From the NCBI GenBank assembly GCA_937974625.1, contig CALJVJ010000091.1, positions 1 to 56,319 on the forward strand: 56,319 nucleotides of DNA, read 5' to 3'. Made by a program: the position numbers and the translations under genes. Origin of the DNA: an uncultured Saprospiraceae bacterium (GTDB lineage Bacteria > Bacteroidota > Bacteroidia > Chitinophagales > Saprospiraceae). Shown here piece after piece: positions 8,901 through 18,284 of this stretch; the stretch's first letter is position 1; the number at the start of each line of letters is the position of its first letter. The notes under the pieces were generated by a model, which was given only the letters and a program-made list of their open reading frames with translations, was not told the origin of the DNA and made no database searches.

Positions 8901-11900
8901 AAATAGACATTACAAACATCAGAATTATTTCCACAATCATCTCTTAGTACATAAGCGACTCTATAAGCGCCTACTTCCAATGGACTTAAAAAAGCTAGTT
9001 GAGTAGCAACTTTAGTACCGTCAGATACACGGAAAACACCTTGCACAATAGGAGCTAATTGAATATCACAATTATCCGTTCCTGTAGGTAGAGGAATTGT
9101 TCCTGGTAATCCTGTACATTCATTATAAGCCGTTTTGAAAATATAAGGGTTTGTCGAACTACCAGTGGCATTTGGTAACGGACAGTTAACTAATGGAGCA
9201 ATCGTGTCCCTCAATAGGATAAATTGAGTATCTACAAATATCGGATCACCTACATTATCACAATCATCAAACAGCGTAAAAATTCTAAGAATATTTGAAT
9301 TAGCACCACAAGTACCTGGAATAATTTTATCCTCAAAAGTTAATTCAAAATTACAGAAAGCTGCTTCTGTTGTAATAACATGATTACCAATACCGTCTCC
9401 GTCAGAATCAATCATCGGCCATCCTGTCAACTCTGGGTCCGTATTCACTCCACAATCTAGGATAGTATCTTTAGGTGCAGCCAACATTTCAGGACGTTTA
9501 ATCGTAATATTTTGTGTCGCTTCACTTGAGTTTCCACATCTATCATAAGCCGTCCAAGTAACTTGAATAATTTTATCTGCTTCACAATCGCCACCTGGGT
9601 TAGGAGGAATAGTAGCAACCAGTCTATCAATCTCACAATTATCAATAACAGTCGGAGTAGGTAACATACTTTGTGTTAATGACATATCATGACATCCAAA
9701 AATGGAAACATCTGAAACATCAACAAAAACCGGCTTAACGCCATCTATCAATTTAACTACACCCGTACAGGAATCAATCGTACTTCTCATACACCCGTTC
9801 TCACTTACCTGTAAGGTTCTAAATATCGAAACTTCATAGAAGGTATTACAAGTAACATTACCACCTTTTGCTGCATTCAATACAGGATAATTTGGGCCCG
9901 TTCCAACAACATAACCTGTATCTGTTTTAATCCTTATAGAGTAGGTCTGAGACACGGAGCCACTCACTGCATCACAACCATTTTCTAAAATATCATCAGG
10001 CCGAATCATCGTTACACAACCTTGACCAATAGTTGTAATAACGGTGTCATTACAAGCCAAAACTGGTGCAGATACATGTACTCTATTAGCTGTTGAAATC
10101 GTTGTATCGGCTAATAACTTATATTCTACTTCATAAACGCCTATTGGGAAAACAGGGTAAGAAAGTTGATTCGCAGGAAGCGTATCTCTAAAATCACAAT
10201 AAGTAACAATAATATCCTCGTTAGACAATAAGCAATCAGTACTACTTCTACTAATCGTAGGTGTTCTGAAATTCACTCTAGTTTTTAAACTATCGCAAGA
10301 GGCAGAAGCAAAAACATCATCTGGCTTATTCAATAAAGTTACACCTTGTAAAGAACAACTAATGAGTGCTTCCCAACCTGCTCCTTTAAAATTATCTCCA
10401 TTCGTAGTAAAAACGAAAGTTAAACAACCAGTAGCATTAATATTGGGGTCACAATTAGAATTAACCCATCCACCGTTAAGCTGAGAAATACTGTTCCCAC
10501 TACCCTTAGCTATAAAAGTAGCTGTTGTATCTATACCATCATAAACTGCCAAAGTATCTCCTGCCGCTAGATCAAATGTTTGAAAAGAAGCACTTAAAAT
10601 CTGACCAGTAATATTCGGACATATAGTCATTTCGTTATATCGAGCTGCCGCATCTCTATAGGAATGTATCCCATCATTAACAAATCTATTATCAGCAGCA
10701 CAATCATTAATTCTCGCAAAACCATTTACTCCTGGGTTAAATGGTATAACAAATTTCTGGTCAGCCCCACAAGCTTTTTCATAATGACAAAGATTACCAA
10801 TTGATAATGCATCTGTCCCATTTGTCACGGTAATATAATAGCCGATATCATCCACATGAATACCATTCAAAGTATACTGACTCAATCCATTCCCAAGGTC
10901 AATCTCAGTTAATTTCTGTCCTGCTATACCCGTTGAAAAAGAAATCAATGGATAAGGTGTACCACCTGATGCTGGCGGAAAAGTTCCAACTGGACTAGTG
11001 TACAAACCACTTACTGCAGTGATATACCAATTTTCTCCCGGTTGAGAAGTAACGGTAACGGTTTCTGAAAATTGACCGTCTTTAGCACCATTTGAAGTTT
11101 CATTGTTTAAACAACTACAAGGGTCCGCAATAGATGGGTCGAAATCATCATTCAGGATATATCCATTTCCAATAGAGTCACTAAAAATGATAGCTCCTCC
11201 ACCAACTTGAATATTACTTAATTTAACCGTAAATAATTCATCTATTTCTGTAATACCATCTCCAATGACATCCACAGAAATCATGTAGGATTCATTCGCA
11301 GTTCCAACAAAGTTCAGTGTTCCTGAATTAGGAATATAATCCGTATCTGCAAGAGTCGCAGTGCTATCACAAGTTGCAAAATCAACCGTAAAAGGAGCAT
11401 CTACATCATTATCTAAGCTTACTGTAAAGGTATAAGTAGTCAATCCAGCATCTCCTTCATCAAATGTAACATCATCTATAGTCAGTTGTCCAATATCGTC
11501 ATTGACAATTGTTCCAACACCAATACTATCCGTAAAATAAACGGTTCTATTACCAGGAAGAATCTCAGTAAGAACTAGTTTAAAATACTCATCTGGCTCA
11601 ACTATATTATCGCCAACAACTGCTACTCTAATAGTATCCGTGAGTAAACAATTCATATAGAGCGTATCTGCTTTTTGCACATAATCTATGCCCATAGTAG
11701 TTGTACTATCCACAGTCATAAAAACAATACCCAAAGAATCCAAAGGGCTACTCGAAGAAACCACAAATTCAATGGAATCAATACCTGCATTTCCTTCAAT
11801 CAGCATTGGGTCATTAATAGCAATATATGCAGTATCATCATTCATAATAGTCCCTATACTCAGGCTATCATTATTTTGAAACAAGAGGGAGCGACCAAAT

Positions 11901-12727
11901 GCATCAATATTAGCAAATAGCAATTTTAGATGCTCATCTAATTCTACTTTTGTATCCCCTTGAATTCCTACCTTTATCGTATCCAAACCAAGAAAGGTAT
12001 ACCCAACACCTGTTCCACTACCTGTTCCTAGTCCAGAGTTAGCAAAATAATCACCACTTGCAACGGTTGCAGTGCTGTCAATAGTCATAAAATCGAAGGT
12101 GAAGTTGGTATCTAGCTCTCCTTCCATATTTACCACAAAACATAAAGAATCTATATTGGAGTCTCCTTCAATAATTGTTACGTCTTGGGCATAGAAATAA
12201 GAAGTATCGTTATTAATAATTGTACCAACACCAATACCATCTTTGATAAAAATGTTATCAGAAGTATTGGTAACATTTGTCAGTTGAACTTTTAAATATT
12301 CATCTACCTCTGTTTTCTTATCTTCCAGAACAGGTACTTTAATGGTATCGGTCAAAGTACCACCCGCTTGAAAACGAATGGTATCACCGATGGGGACAAA
12401 ATCAGTATCCCCATTTCTACCTAAATAAAAGCCACCTCTAGCAGTGCTATCAATCGAGGTAAACCACAATTTAAAATCAGAAGCCGTCGTCGTTCTTTCA
12501 ACTACAAAACGGAGTGTGTCAACCATCATGGTATCATTACCTTCAATGATAGATGCATCACTAATAGAAATCGTATCATTAAGCATCATAGCTAAATTAG
12601 CCAGTGTAGTGCTATTTGAAACTATCTCCATCTTTTCGGTTGGACTAGTAAATACCCTATCTGCCAGTTTTGTAAAAAAACTAGCTAACATGGAAAGGGA
12701 AAATGTTAAAGAGATTAGCGTTCTCAT
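5939..12727 (-). CDS. Giant secreted multidomain protein with T9SS sorting tail
   Basis: A predicted 2262-residue exported protein. I start it at the ATG at 12727 (MRTLISLTFSLSMLASFF, a signal-peptide-like segment). The frame stays open to 12901, but that extension looks non-coding. Four Calx-beta-like repeats fill about residues 45-530 (VTIIEGDSN, PMLIEGNAG, VTFDEGDAG with NDD ends). A CUB-like domain lies at about 650-795. A long array of Cys-rich HYR/Ig-like modules follows (TVIDNCEI, DNCDIQLAP, DNCGNVG types). Near the end come a carboxypeptidase-regulatory-like segment, a dockerin-like Ca-binding region (about 1925-1960, ADVNQSGSVTAFDMVITRQ), a cohesin-like domain (about 2045-2150) and a type A T9SS sorting domain in the last 80 residues (YQNRPNPFGES). 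It is probably a surface adhesin. The substrate is unknown. Confidence 0.88.
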   Translation of the reverse strand: MRTLISLTFSLSMLASFFTKLADRVFTSPTEKMEIVSNSTTLANLAMMLNDTISISDASIIEGNDTMMVDTLRFVVERTTTASDFKLWFTSIDSTARGGFYLGRNGDTDFVPIGDTIRFQAGGTLTDTIKVPVLEDKKTEVDEYLKVQLTNVTNTSDNIFIKDGIGVGTIINNDTSYFYAQDVTIIEGDSNIDSLCFVVNMEGELDTNFTFDFMTIDSTATVASGDYFANSGLGTGSGTGVGYTFLGLDTIKVGIQGDTKVELDEHLKLLFANIDAFGRSLLFQNNDSLSIGTIMNDDTAYIAINDPMLIEGNAGIDSIEFVVSSSSPLDSLGIVFMTVDSTTTMGIDYVQKADTLYMNCLLTDTIRVAVVGDNIVEPDEYFKLVLTEILPGNRTVYFTDSIGVGTIVNDDIGQLTIDDVTFDEGDAGLTTYTFTVSLDNDVDAPFTVDFATCDSTATLADTDYIPNSGTLNFVGTANESYMISVDVIGDGITEIDELFTVKLSNIQVGGGAIIFSDSIGNGYILNDDFDPSIADPCSCLNNETSNGAKDGQFSETVTVTSQPGENWYITAVSGLYTSPVGTFPPASGGTPYPLISFSTGIAGQKLTEIDLGNGLSQYTLNGIHVDDIGYYITVTNGTDALSIGNLCHYEKACGADQKFVIPFNPGVNGFARINDCAADNRFVNDGIHSYRDAAARYNEMTICPNITGQILSASFQTFDLAAGDTLAVYDGIDTTATFIAKGSGNSISQLNGGWVNSNCDPNINATGCLTFVFTTNGDNFKGAGWEALISCSLQGVTLLNKPDDVFASASCDSLKTRVNFRTPTISRSSTDCLLSNEDIIVTYCDFRDTLPANQLSYPVFPIGVYEVEYKLLADTTISTANRVHVSAPVLACNDTVITTIGQGCVTMIRPDDILENGCDAVSGSVSQTYSIRIKTDTGYVVGTGPNYPVLNAAKGGNVTCNTFYEVSIFRTLQVSENGCMRSTIDSCTGVVKLIDGVKPVFVDVSDVSIFGCHDMSLTQSMLPTPTVIDNCEIDRLVATIPPNPGGDCEADKIIQVTWTAYDRCGNSSEATQNITIKRPEMLAAPKDTILDCGVNTDPELTGWPMIDSDGDGIGNHVITTEAAFCNFELTFEDKIIPGTCGANSNILRIFTLFDDCDNVGDPIFVDTQFILLRDTIAPLVNCPLPNATGSSTNPYIFKTAYNECTGLPGTIPLPTGTDNCDIQLAPIVQGVFRVSDGTKVATQLAFLSPLEVGAYRVAYVLRDDCGNNSDVCNVYFNIADQTIPTAICSDELIVSLAYGDLTIAAEDISDGSFDACGIDTILIRRTLCGSSTEYPEKINDFVAATFGSDLGANGWSSAIEIGCCDMNSTIKVQLLVIDKSGNHNKCWLTITPENQPQSVCRDLPDANGFCDDFEVTYLGESTDANGNRVFDEAEWQPIEEPLATVINNQFGNPACDITNAVCINASIEQEYQLLKEACGVQVMKRRFRTRSVDSSLYPWYYQNITVDYRPGWSITFPADTVLQCGTTDVGNIPEMVLAINRGTCDQIGWEVKDQIFETEDGSCFKVLREWLVINGCQHSDVQNPFELPRDQIDGKVTANSRRTFTSDGNVFGTTLADKGYFTYTQVIIVMDSEAPIITIADVDTCIVGVPDVAPFGEADVTPGAAPYECDTLRLFSAAGMDCTLSSDLDFNYEIFEGSVRLTSGVGSEFYYVVQPNRTYRIRFTASDNCGNVGANERSFTFRDCRRPSALCENTQLNLNTAGTVDLTASDINAYSYDNCTRTSDLDLRIWHAALGTAAPTNLAEVLVLPTSISLGCAYLGQTSANLYVIDEAELYSFCSATINITDNAKYCGEPRPMIAGRIQTTTGDMVEEVEIFMKGTGEMPAMITTDDSGSFEYFVEQGADYTIRPKKDIHPLNGVSTFDLVLIQKHILGLQTFDSPYNYIAADVNQSGSVTAFDMVITRQLILNIITSFPNNESWKFVNMAYPMDAPNPLINGYQQEHNVTAIDENIALDFMAVKVGDVNGNAKPNTLLVSEERSFNGTIDFHVQDQEVQMGQSYLVDFKLTNPTKIDGYQFTLAYDGLSFENWEDGLVQESHFGYTLAKRGMLTTSWNRKGNVKIDKEASFFTLRFTAQKDGLLSEMLTINSSITEAEGYTTEAEVLEVDLIFDEREFSDKTFDLYQNRPNPFGESTEVSFYLSEASATTFTIMDMAGKVIKTMKGDYGKGTHTITLERSDLPASGLLYYQLESSAGKMTKTMLILD

Positions 12728-13652
12728 TGTATATTTTCTTAGTAAATTAAAATATTGCCTAGCCAGTATACAGTGCCTAATTAAGCAGCTTATAACTGAG
12801 TAAAGACCTTCGTTCGTGTGTGTAGTTTGGTTACTAAGAATTGGAAATATATCAATTGAAAATTGGTATTCAGTGCCACAAAAATCAATGCAAGAATGCA
12901 TCTATTTACAAAATAGGCTAGACCAATTTTTTAAAATATTTTGGTATGTGAAGTTTTGTAGAATTGTAAGTGTAGGAGAATAAGTAAAGTATGTGTGTAA
13001 GTAGTTTACTTATATTTTACTAAATGAACATTGTGTGTGTGTAAGTAGATATGTTCATAAAATAAGGTGCATTCGGTTTATTCCAGCGATAGAAAGTCAA
13101 AATCTGCTGCAATGCTTTTTTGTATGGACTAAAAATAATTTAGTCTTTTAAAATCTTAGGAAACGGAAAAATATAGGATACAAAAATTTGGTCAATTTAT
13201 TTTAGCCAAATTATTTTGTGTGGATAAGGTAAGTTTAAATTCGATAATAAATATCGACTTAAAAGTGCTGGAGGCGCAGCTTCTTGCTGCCTATTGCCTT
13301 TTGGCAATAATGGTGTAAAAAATTTTCTCATAGGATAATAATGTGTTTTGAGGAGTTGTCGTTTTAAACTTAAAAAAGTTTGTCTGAGTGTGTATAACTC
13401 CTCTATTAGTTTTCTCACAGACAATAGGATAAAGCCAAATTCTGTTCCAAAACAAAGCAAATTTAGTTTTTTAAAACACCTATTTTTTTTTATAACTTTT
13501 ATTTCATTGATTATCAGGCAAATACAAGATAAAAATGAATATAAATTATTATTCAATTTAATTTATTGATTTTCGTAATACATTCATTTATTCCAATTCT
13601 ATTGAGTTACTTTTAAAGCTATTTTTCGTTATTTTAAAAATCAAACCAATTC
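12728..13652. other. Long intergenic region between divergent genes
   Basis: No convincing gene lies here. A minus-strand frame at 13197-13556 and its plus-strand mirror show no family signature and low-complexity composition. The region must hold the promoters of the giant gene (minus) and of the PorE-like gene (plus). It contains twin stem-loops near 12980-13058 and small GC-rich hairpins near 13275-13312 (GCAGC/GCTGC and ATTGCC/GGCAAT). Confidence 0.5.
12980..13058. repeat. Twin stem-loops sharing one loop motif
   Basis: First hairpin: ATAAGTAAA (12980-12988) pairs with TTTACTTAT (13005-13013). Second hairpin: ATGAACAT (13024-13031) pairs with ATGTTCAT (13051-13058). The stems are unrelated, yet both loops hold the same 12-mer, GTGTGTAAGTAG (12993-13004 and 13037-13048). 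A third copy, without a stem, lies at 5878-5889 just past the giant gene. The pair lies 250-330 bases upstream of the giant gene start. Conserved loops on differing stems suggest a recognised RNA or DNA element. Confidence 0.55.
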
Positions 13653-15638
13653 ATGCGATGTTCTTCTAATAGTTCATTTCTAATTATCTGCTACTTTATA
13701 CTAAGCAGTTTTTCGCTTTTCGCACAAGCTGACTCCTTAAAGGCAGGCGAATATTATCAGCAAGCTGAAACTTTAATGCTCAAAGGAAAGATAGATAAAG
13801 CTATAAAATTCTTCCGAAAAGCGACAACTGCCAACGAAGCATTAACAGCAGCGTGGAGAGGTTTAGGTACTAGCTATGAGTTATTAGAAAATTATGATTC
13901 GACTATTGTCCAATATCAAAAAGTAATAAGTTTAAATCCTAATTTTTCAAGAGTCCTCTATTTTGAATTAGGTCGAACTCATTATAGAAATGGGCAATAT
14001 CAAAGAGCTTTAGACTACTTTTATCAGTTTGAAAAATTACAAGAAAAGCATATTAATGAATTTGGCTTCAATGGAGAAAAGGAAAAACGGTTTGAAATTG
14101 ATTATTTAGAAAGTCTACCTCGTAGTATCCAAGAATGTAAAAATGCTTTAGCCTTATTAAATTTCTCTAACGTAAGTTATATTCAAAATATAGGCTCAGT
14201 AATTAACACCAAGGAAAACGAATATTTCCCTTACGTCTCCAATAATCAAGCACTACTTTTTTATACCTCTAATACTTTTGATAAAGTAACTAAAAAAGTA
14301 ATTGATGAAAATCTAAATTTCAGTTATGCACAAGGAGGTTGGCAAAAAGGAAAAGTGGTGGACAGTCTTATTACCACTAATCAACATGAAGGAATGAGCA
14401 CTTTTACTAGAGACGGTGCCCTGATGATTTATACGGTTTGTGAACAAGAAGGCGTCTTAGCAAATAGTTGTGACTTGCGAAAGGCAATCATGTTCAATGA
14501 TTCTATATTAACCATAGAAACCTTAGAAGGGCAAGTGAATTCAGAATTTTGGGAATCACAAGCAGCACTGAGTTGTGATGGAAATAAACTTTTTTTTGCT
14601 AGTAATAGAAAAGGAGGAAAGGGACTCACAGATATTTGGATGAGTCAACGGTTATCAGATGGTAATTGGGGAGCGCCCAAAAATTTAGGGAGCAGTATCA
14701 ACACAAAGGGCTACGAAGAAGCCCCATTTATAACGAACGATGGCAAAACCCTATTCTTTTCCTCTACAGGACATTTAGGTATGGGCGAACAAGATATTTT
14801 TATGAGTCATTGGAATGAAAAAGGGTATTGGGAAACTGCTATTAATTTAGGACCACCTATTAATACTGCAGCAAGAGAACTAGGTTTTTTTCTAACTTCA
14901 GATAATAAAACAGGCTATTTTGCTTCTGACAAAAAAGAAGGTTTTGGAGGTATGGATATTTACAAATTTGAAATACCGAACCAGTTCGAAGTCTCCCCAA
15001 CTACTTTTGTTGAAGGGTTTGTTAAAGATTCCCTCACTAAAAAACCAATAGAAACCTACCTAGAGACATCAACAAGAGGTCGTATAAAAACGGACAAAAA
15101 TGGTCGTTTTTTTTTCTGCTTACCTGCTGAAAAAAACTTTTCGATTAACATTAAAAAAGAAGGCTACTTTCCTCATCAAAATACGACATTCATTCCAGAA
15201 TGGGATAATAAAGCACTATTTCAAATCACTTATTATTTAAGTCCCATCTTAATTGAAACTATTGAAACTATTGGAAAAATTGAAACTATTTCTTCTCCAG
15301 AGGATACCATTCAAAAAGTAAGTTCGCCTATTCTTCACACAGTTTATTTCGAATTTAATGACTTTGGTTTAAATCCAGTAGCGACCAAAATGCTAGATAG
15401 ATTATTCGCCACTTTTAATCATTCAAATTTCAAAAAAGTAGAAGTAATTGGCTATGCAGATACGAGTGGGTCGAGTGACTATAATATGGATTTATCAACT
15501 AAAAGAGCCGCGAATGTGGCTAAATATCTACACTTAAATGGTATAAATTCCAAAGAGATGATTACCTTGGGGAAAGGAGAAAATAGTCAGTTTGATACTA
15601 ATAGATTAAATCGGCGCGTAGAAATTCGTTTTCAATAA
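13653..15638 (+). CDS. PorE-like TPR / beta-propeller / CRD / OmpA protein
   Basis: A signal peptide (IICYFILSSFSLFAQA) precedes TPR units at about residues 26-135 (YYQQAETLMLKGKIDKAIKFF, AWRGLGTSYELLENYDS, ELGRTHYRNGQYQRALDYF). A PD40/WD40-like propeller follows at about 185-440 (LFFASNRKGGKGLTDIW, LFFSSTGHLGMGEQDIFMS, GYFASDKKEGFGGMDIY). A carboxypeptidase-regulatory-like domain lies at about 450-530. A C-terminal OmpA peptidoglycan-binding domain ends the protein (GYADTSGSSDYNMDLSTKRA, RLNRRVEIRF). This domain order matches PorE of the T9SS, an outer-membrane-associated peptidoglycan tether. PorE is a lipoprotein, and no lipobox is visible here. Bacteroidota carry several paralogs with this architecture, so the PorE assignment is probable rather than certain. 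The SDR gene follows after 17 bases. Confidence 0.8.
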   Translation: MRCSSNSSFLIICYFILSSFSLFAQADSLKAGEYYQQAETLMLKGKIDKAIKFFRKATTANEALTAAWRGLGTSYELLENYDSTIVQYQKVISLNPNFSRVLYFELGRTHYRNGQYQRALDYFYQFEKLQEKHINEFGFNGEKEKRFEIDYLESLPRSIQECKNALALLNFSNVSYIQNIGSVINTKENEYFPYVSNNQALLFYTSNTFDKVTKKVIDENLNFSYAQGGWQKGKVVDSLITTNQHEGMSTFTRDGALMIYTVCEQEGVLANSCDLRKAIMFNDSILTIETLEGQVNSEFWESQAALSCDGNKLFFASNRKGGKGLTDIWMSQRLSDGNWGAPKNLGSSINTKGYEEAPFITNDGKTLFFSSTGHLGMGEQDIFMSHWNEKGYWETAINLGPPINTAARELGFFLTSDNKTGYFASDKKEGFGGMDIYKFEIPNQFEVSPTTFVEGFVKDSLTKKPIETYLETSTRGRIKTDKNGRFFFCLPAEKNFSINIKKEGYFPHQNTTFIPEWDNKALFQITYYLSPILIETIETIGKIETISSPEDTIQKVSSPILHTVYFEFNDFGLNPVATKMLDRLFATFNHSNFKKVEVIGYADTSGSSDYNMDLSTKRAANVAKYLHLNGINSKEMITLGKGENSQFDTNRLNRRVEIRFQ

Positions 15639-15655
15639 AAAAATCTTTAGAAGTT

Positions 15656-16492
15656 ATGCAGCACATATTAATTACAGGTGGAAATGCAGGAATTGGTAAA
15701 GCAACCGCAATAGCTTTAGCTAAGAAAGGAGCAAAAATAATCATAGCCAGCCGAAATGACACCAAAGCAGCAAAGGCAGTAGCTGAAATAAAAGCCGCTG
15801 CAAAAAATGAAGAAGTCTATAGTTTAAATTGTGATTTAGCTAGCTTTGATTCTGTGAAAACTTGTGCACAAAATTTCAGAAAACAATTTGGTCAACTAGA
15901 CATTCTGATAAATAATGCTGGGTTAGTAACTGACAAATTACAATTCACTAAAGATGGATTCGAGTTGCAAATAGGGGTCAATCATCTTGGACATTTTTTA
16001 CTAACCACCCAATTAATTGATTTATTAGAAAAAGCGAAAGAACCGAGAATAGTAAATGTTAGTTCTAAAGCACACACTAGGGGGAAAATAAAGTTTAATA
16101 CTTTTAGAGGAGAAGTAGGTCCAGAAAAATATAATGGTATGGCAGCCTATGGTCAATCAAAATTAGCAAACATCCTTTTCACCAAAGAGATAGTCCGACG
16201 TTATCCTTCCATTTGTTCTCACAGCTTACACCCTGGAGTAGTCGGAACAGAAATAGCCCAAAAGAATGATAATAAAACGTTGTGGAAAGTCATATGGAAG
16301 CTTTTGTCCCCAGTCATGCTAAGTCCAACAAAAGGTGCTAAAACATCTGTTTATTTAGCATCTTCACCTGATGCTTTAAAAACAAATGGAAAATATTTTG
16401 ATAAACAAAAAGAAGTAGCGCCAGCTGACATTGCTAATGATGCAGCCTTAGCCAAACAACTTTGGGAAGTAAGCACAGATTTAGTTAGCTAA
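15656..16492 (+). CDS. Short-chain dehydrogenase/reductase
   Basis: A classical SDR of the retinol-dehydrogenase-like type, 278 residues. It has the NAD(P)-binding TGGNAGIG at residues 7-14, NNAG (about 90-93), and the catalytic pair Tyr165/Lys169 in AYGQSKLAN, with VNVSSKAH supplying the Ser. An HPGVVGTEIA segment follows the active site. The likely reaction is NAD(P)-dependent interconversion of an alcohol and a carbonyl; the substrate cannot be read from the sequence. It follows the PorE-like gene by 17 bases and may share its mRNA, but a functional link is doubtful. It converges with the BioD-like gene, leaving only two bases between stops. Confidence 0.9.
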   Translation: MQHILITGGNAGIGKATAIALAKKGAKIIIASRNDTKAAKAVAEIKAAAKNEEVYSLNCDLASFDSVKTCAQNFRKQFGQLDILINNAGLVTDKLQFTKDGFELQIGVNHLGHFLLTTQLIDLLEKAKEPRIVNVSSKAHTRGKIKFNTFRGEVGPEKYNGMAAYGQSKLANILFTKEIVRRYPSICSHSLHPGVVGTEIAQKNDNKTLWKVIWKLLSPVMLSPTKGAKTSVYLASSPDALKTNGKYFDKQKEVAPADIANDAALAKQLWEVSTDLVS

Positions 16493-16494
16493 AA

Positions 16495-17598
16495 TCAATT
16501 TATTCTAGTTTGTTCTAAAAGCTCATCCATATCTACATTTTTTTCAATCAACTCAATTGCTCTAGCAACTTTCCAAGGAGTACTCGTATTTATTTTAACT
16601 TCTATTCTACTAATCTTTAAAACAGAGCCGTAGGTATCTAAAAAAGTACGAACAACAGGAATCTTATGTTCTTGGATGTATTCCAAACAAGCCCCACTAA
16701 TCGAACCATGACCTGTAGCTACAATGCCTGATAAAGGCGATTTTTCCAAACCAACAAGGTTAGAAATAGATTGAATTTTCTCAATAGCATCTCCTACTCT
16801 CTGAGCACTCACTACTAATAGTAAATCTTTAGAACTTTTTAATTCTCCTAAGTCAATTAAAGACCCCGCCAATATATCCTCTACTTTGTTATCCAACTGG
16901 TCATCATTAAAACTAACAACTCCATTAATTGCTTTTGCCACTGTTTTCATCAATGGAAAAGCTAAGCTTTTATCATAAGGAATCACTCCTAAAAGAGGTA
17001 AGCCAACACTTTCCAAATATTTACCTACATACAAGCTTACCTTGTCAATTTTTTCAGGCTTAACCTTATTAATAATAACTCCAAGTATAGGAATGTTTAA
17101 CATCTGAAACTTTGCCAAACATAAGGACAACATATCAATCGTACTTCCAATACCTCCTTCCACCACCATAATAACATTAGCATCAATCATTTTGGCAACA
17201 TCCGCATTGGATAAATCAACAATACTACCAACACCGGGATGTCCCGTTCCCTCATAAATAATTAATTCATTGGTTTCATCTAATTGTTCTCTTGCATATT
17301 TAATACGTTCCGGATAAGCATAATTTTCTGGGTTATCAATAAAAGCAGAGGTTGCTCCTTTTCCTAGTATAACTGGACTATGGATATCTGCATCTAATTT
17401 AAACTTCATCAAATCAGCAAAAAGAATAGCATCTTTATCCACCTCCATACTATTCAGGTACAAAGACTTTTGCCCAACAGGTTTACAATAACCAACCTTT
17501 AGTCCTTTCTTCATAAAAGCTGCGACAAGGCCAAGAGTAGAAGTAGTTTTGCCAACATGCTGGCTTGTTGCTGCTACATAGATGCTTTTAAATGCCAT
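16495..17598 (-). CDS. BioD-like P-loop / DRTGG domain protein
   Basis: 367 residues matching the stand-alone N-terminal region of long phosphotransacetylases (COG0857). A dethiobiotin-synthetase-like P-loop domain (residues 1-215) carries the phosphate-binding ATSQHVGKTT at 9-18 and EGTGHPGVGSIVDLSNADVA. It is followed by a DRTGG domain (about 220-345, with LSGIVATGHGSISGACLEYI). In Pta fusions these domains are thought to be regulatory. No Pta catalytic domain is present, and no acetate gene lies nearby. The biochemical function of the free-standing form is not established. The start MAFKSIYVAATSQ places the P-loop where the family has it. Confidence 0.8.
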   Translation of the reverse strand: MAFKSIYVAATSQHVGKTTSTLGLVAAFMKKGLKVGYCKPVGQKSLYLNSMEVDKDAILFADLMKFKLDADIHSPVILGKGATSAFIDNPENYAYPERIKYAREQLDETNELIIYEGTGHPGVGSIVDLSNADVAKMIDANVIMVVEGGIGSTIDMLSLCLAKFQMLNIPILGVIINKVKPEKIDKVSLYVGKYLESVGLPLLGVIPYDKSLAFPLMKTVAKAINGVVSFNDDQLDNKVEDILAGSLIDLGELKSSKDLLLVVSAQRVGDAIEKIQSISNLVGLEKSPLSGIVATGHGSISGACLEYIQEHKIPVVRTFLDTYGSVLKISRIEVKINTSTPWKVARAIELIEKNVDMDELLEQTRIN

Positions 17599-18230
17599 GT
17601 TCTAAATAGTTTTTTCAGGAAATTAGCGTACTTTATTGATTCATCATTCTTAAAGGAACCAAATGGGGCGGAAAGGTAAACATTTTCTATAAAAAAGTGA
17701 GTTAAAAATATATTACAAAAATATATTATGTTTTCTTGGATTCTTAAGACATTATAATATCTTTGTCCCAGAGATATATCATTAAACATCTTAGGGCGAA
17801 AAAAATTCTAGTTAATCAACATTTATCCTAAAAAACTTAGAGGCCTTCCGAAAAAGTTCGAACTCAAATTCCCATGAGATTTCTTTTAGTTATTACAACA
17901 ATTAAAAAGCATAAATAAATTCCAAATTAGTTGCAAGTTTGGAAGCAAAATAATTCCTGAAATGTCAGTGATGGAATAACTTTTGGCAGGTAATGCGACG
18001 TAAAAACCTATAAATAATAGCGTAAATTTTCCTGAACATTTCCAAAAGTCTCAGTTGAAAATTGACCAAAATAGTCTATTTTTTCCAAGGAATTAGAACG
18101 TGTCAATTACAACTGTATTATTTTGAGTAAGGGAAGATTAAACTACTGTGAAACACTAGAAAAATATTGAGGTGGGAACAAACTGCTTCAATAAAGTCTC
18201 GATTATTTTAAAAATAATTGAGCATCACAC
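17599..18230. other. Intergenic region, no gene seen
   Basis: An AT-rich gap between the BioD-like gene start and the terminator of the aromatic operon. No open frame with family resemblance, RNA gene or clear repeat was found. It should contain the promoter of the BioD-like gene. Confidence 0.5.
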
Positions 18231-18278
18231 AAAACAGTTTTTGGAAAGAAGGATACTCCTTCTTTCCAAACTGTTTTA
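18231..18278 (-). terminator. Terminator of the aromatic amino acid operon
   Basis: AAAACAGTTT and GGAAAGAAGGA pair with TCCTTCTTTCC and AAACTGTTTT, with a two-base bulge and a 3-base loop. This long stem lies directly behind the stop codon at 18285 on the minus strand. Confidence 0.85.
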
Positions 18279-18284
18279 TATATT

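Noticed and set aside
12728-12901. Upstream extension of the giant gene's reading frame
   Set aside because: The 58 extra residues are not signal-peptide-like, and a good signal peptide starts at 12727.
5878-13048. GTGTGTAAGTAG copies as target-site repeats of an inserted element around the giant gene
   Set aside because: Two copies lie together on one side and are embedded in hairpins; no transposase or terminal inverted repeats are present.
13197-13556. 119-residue minus-strand ORF upstream of the giant gene
   Set aside because: Low-complexity translation, no family signature, and a mirrored ORF on the other strand; the region looks intergenic.
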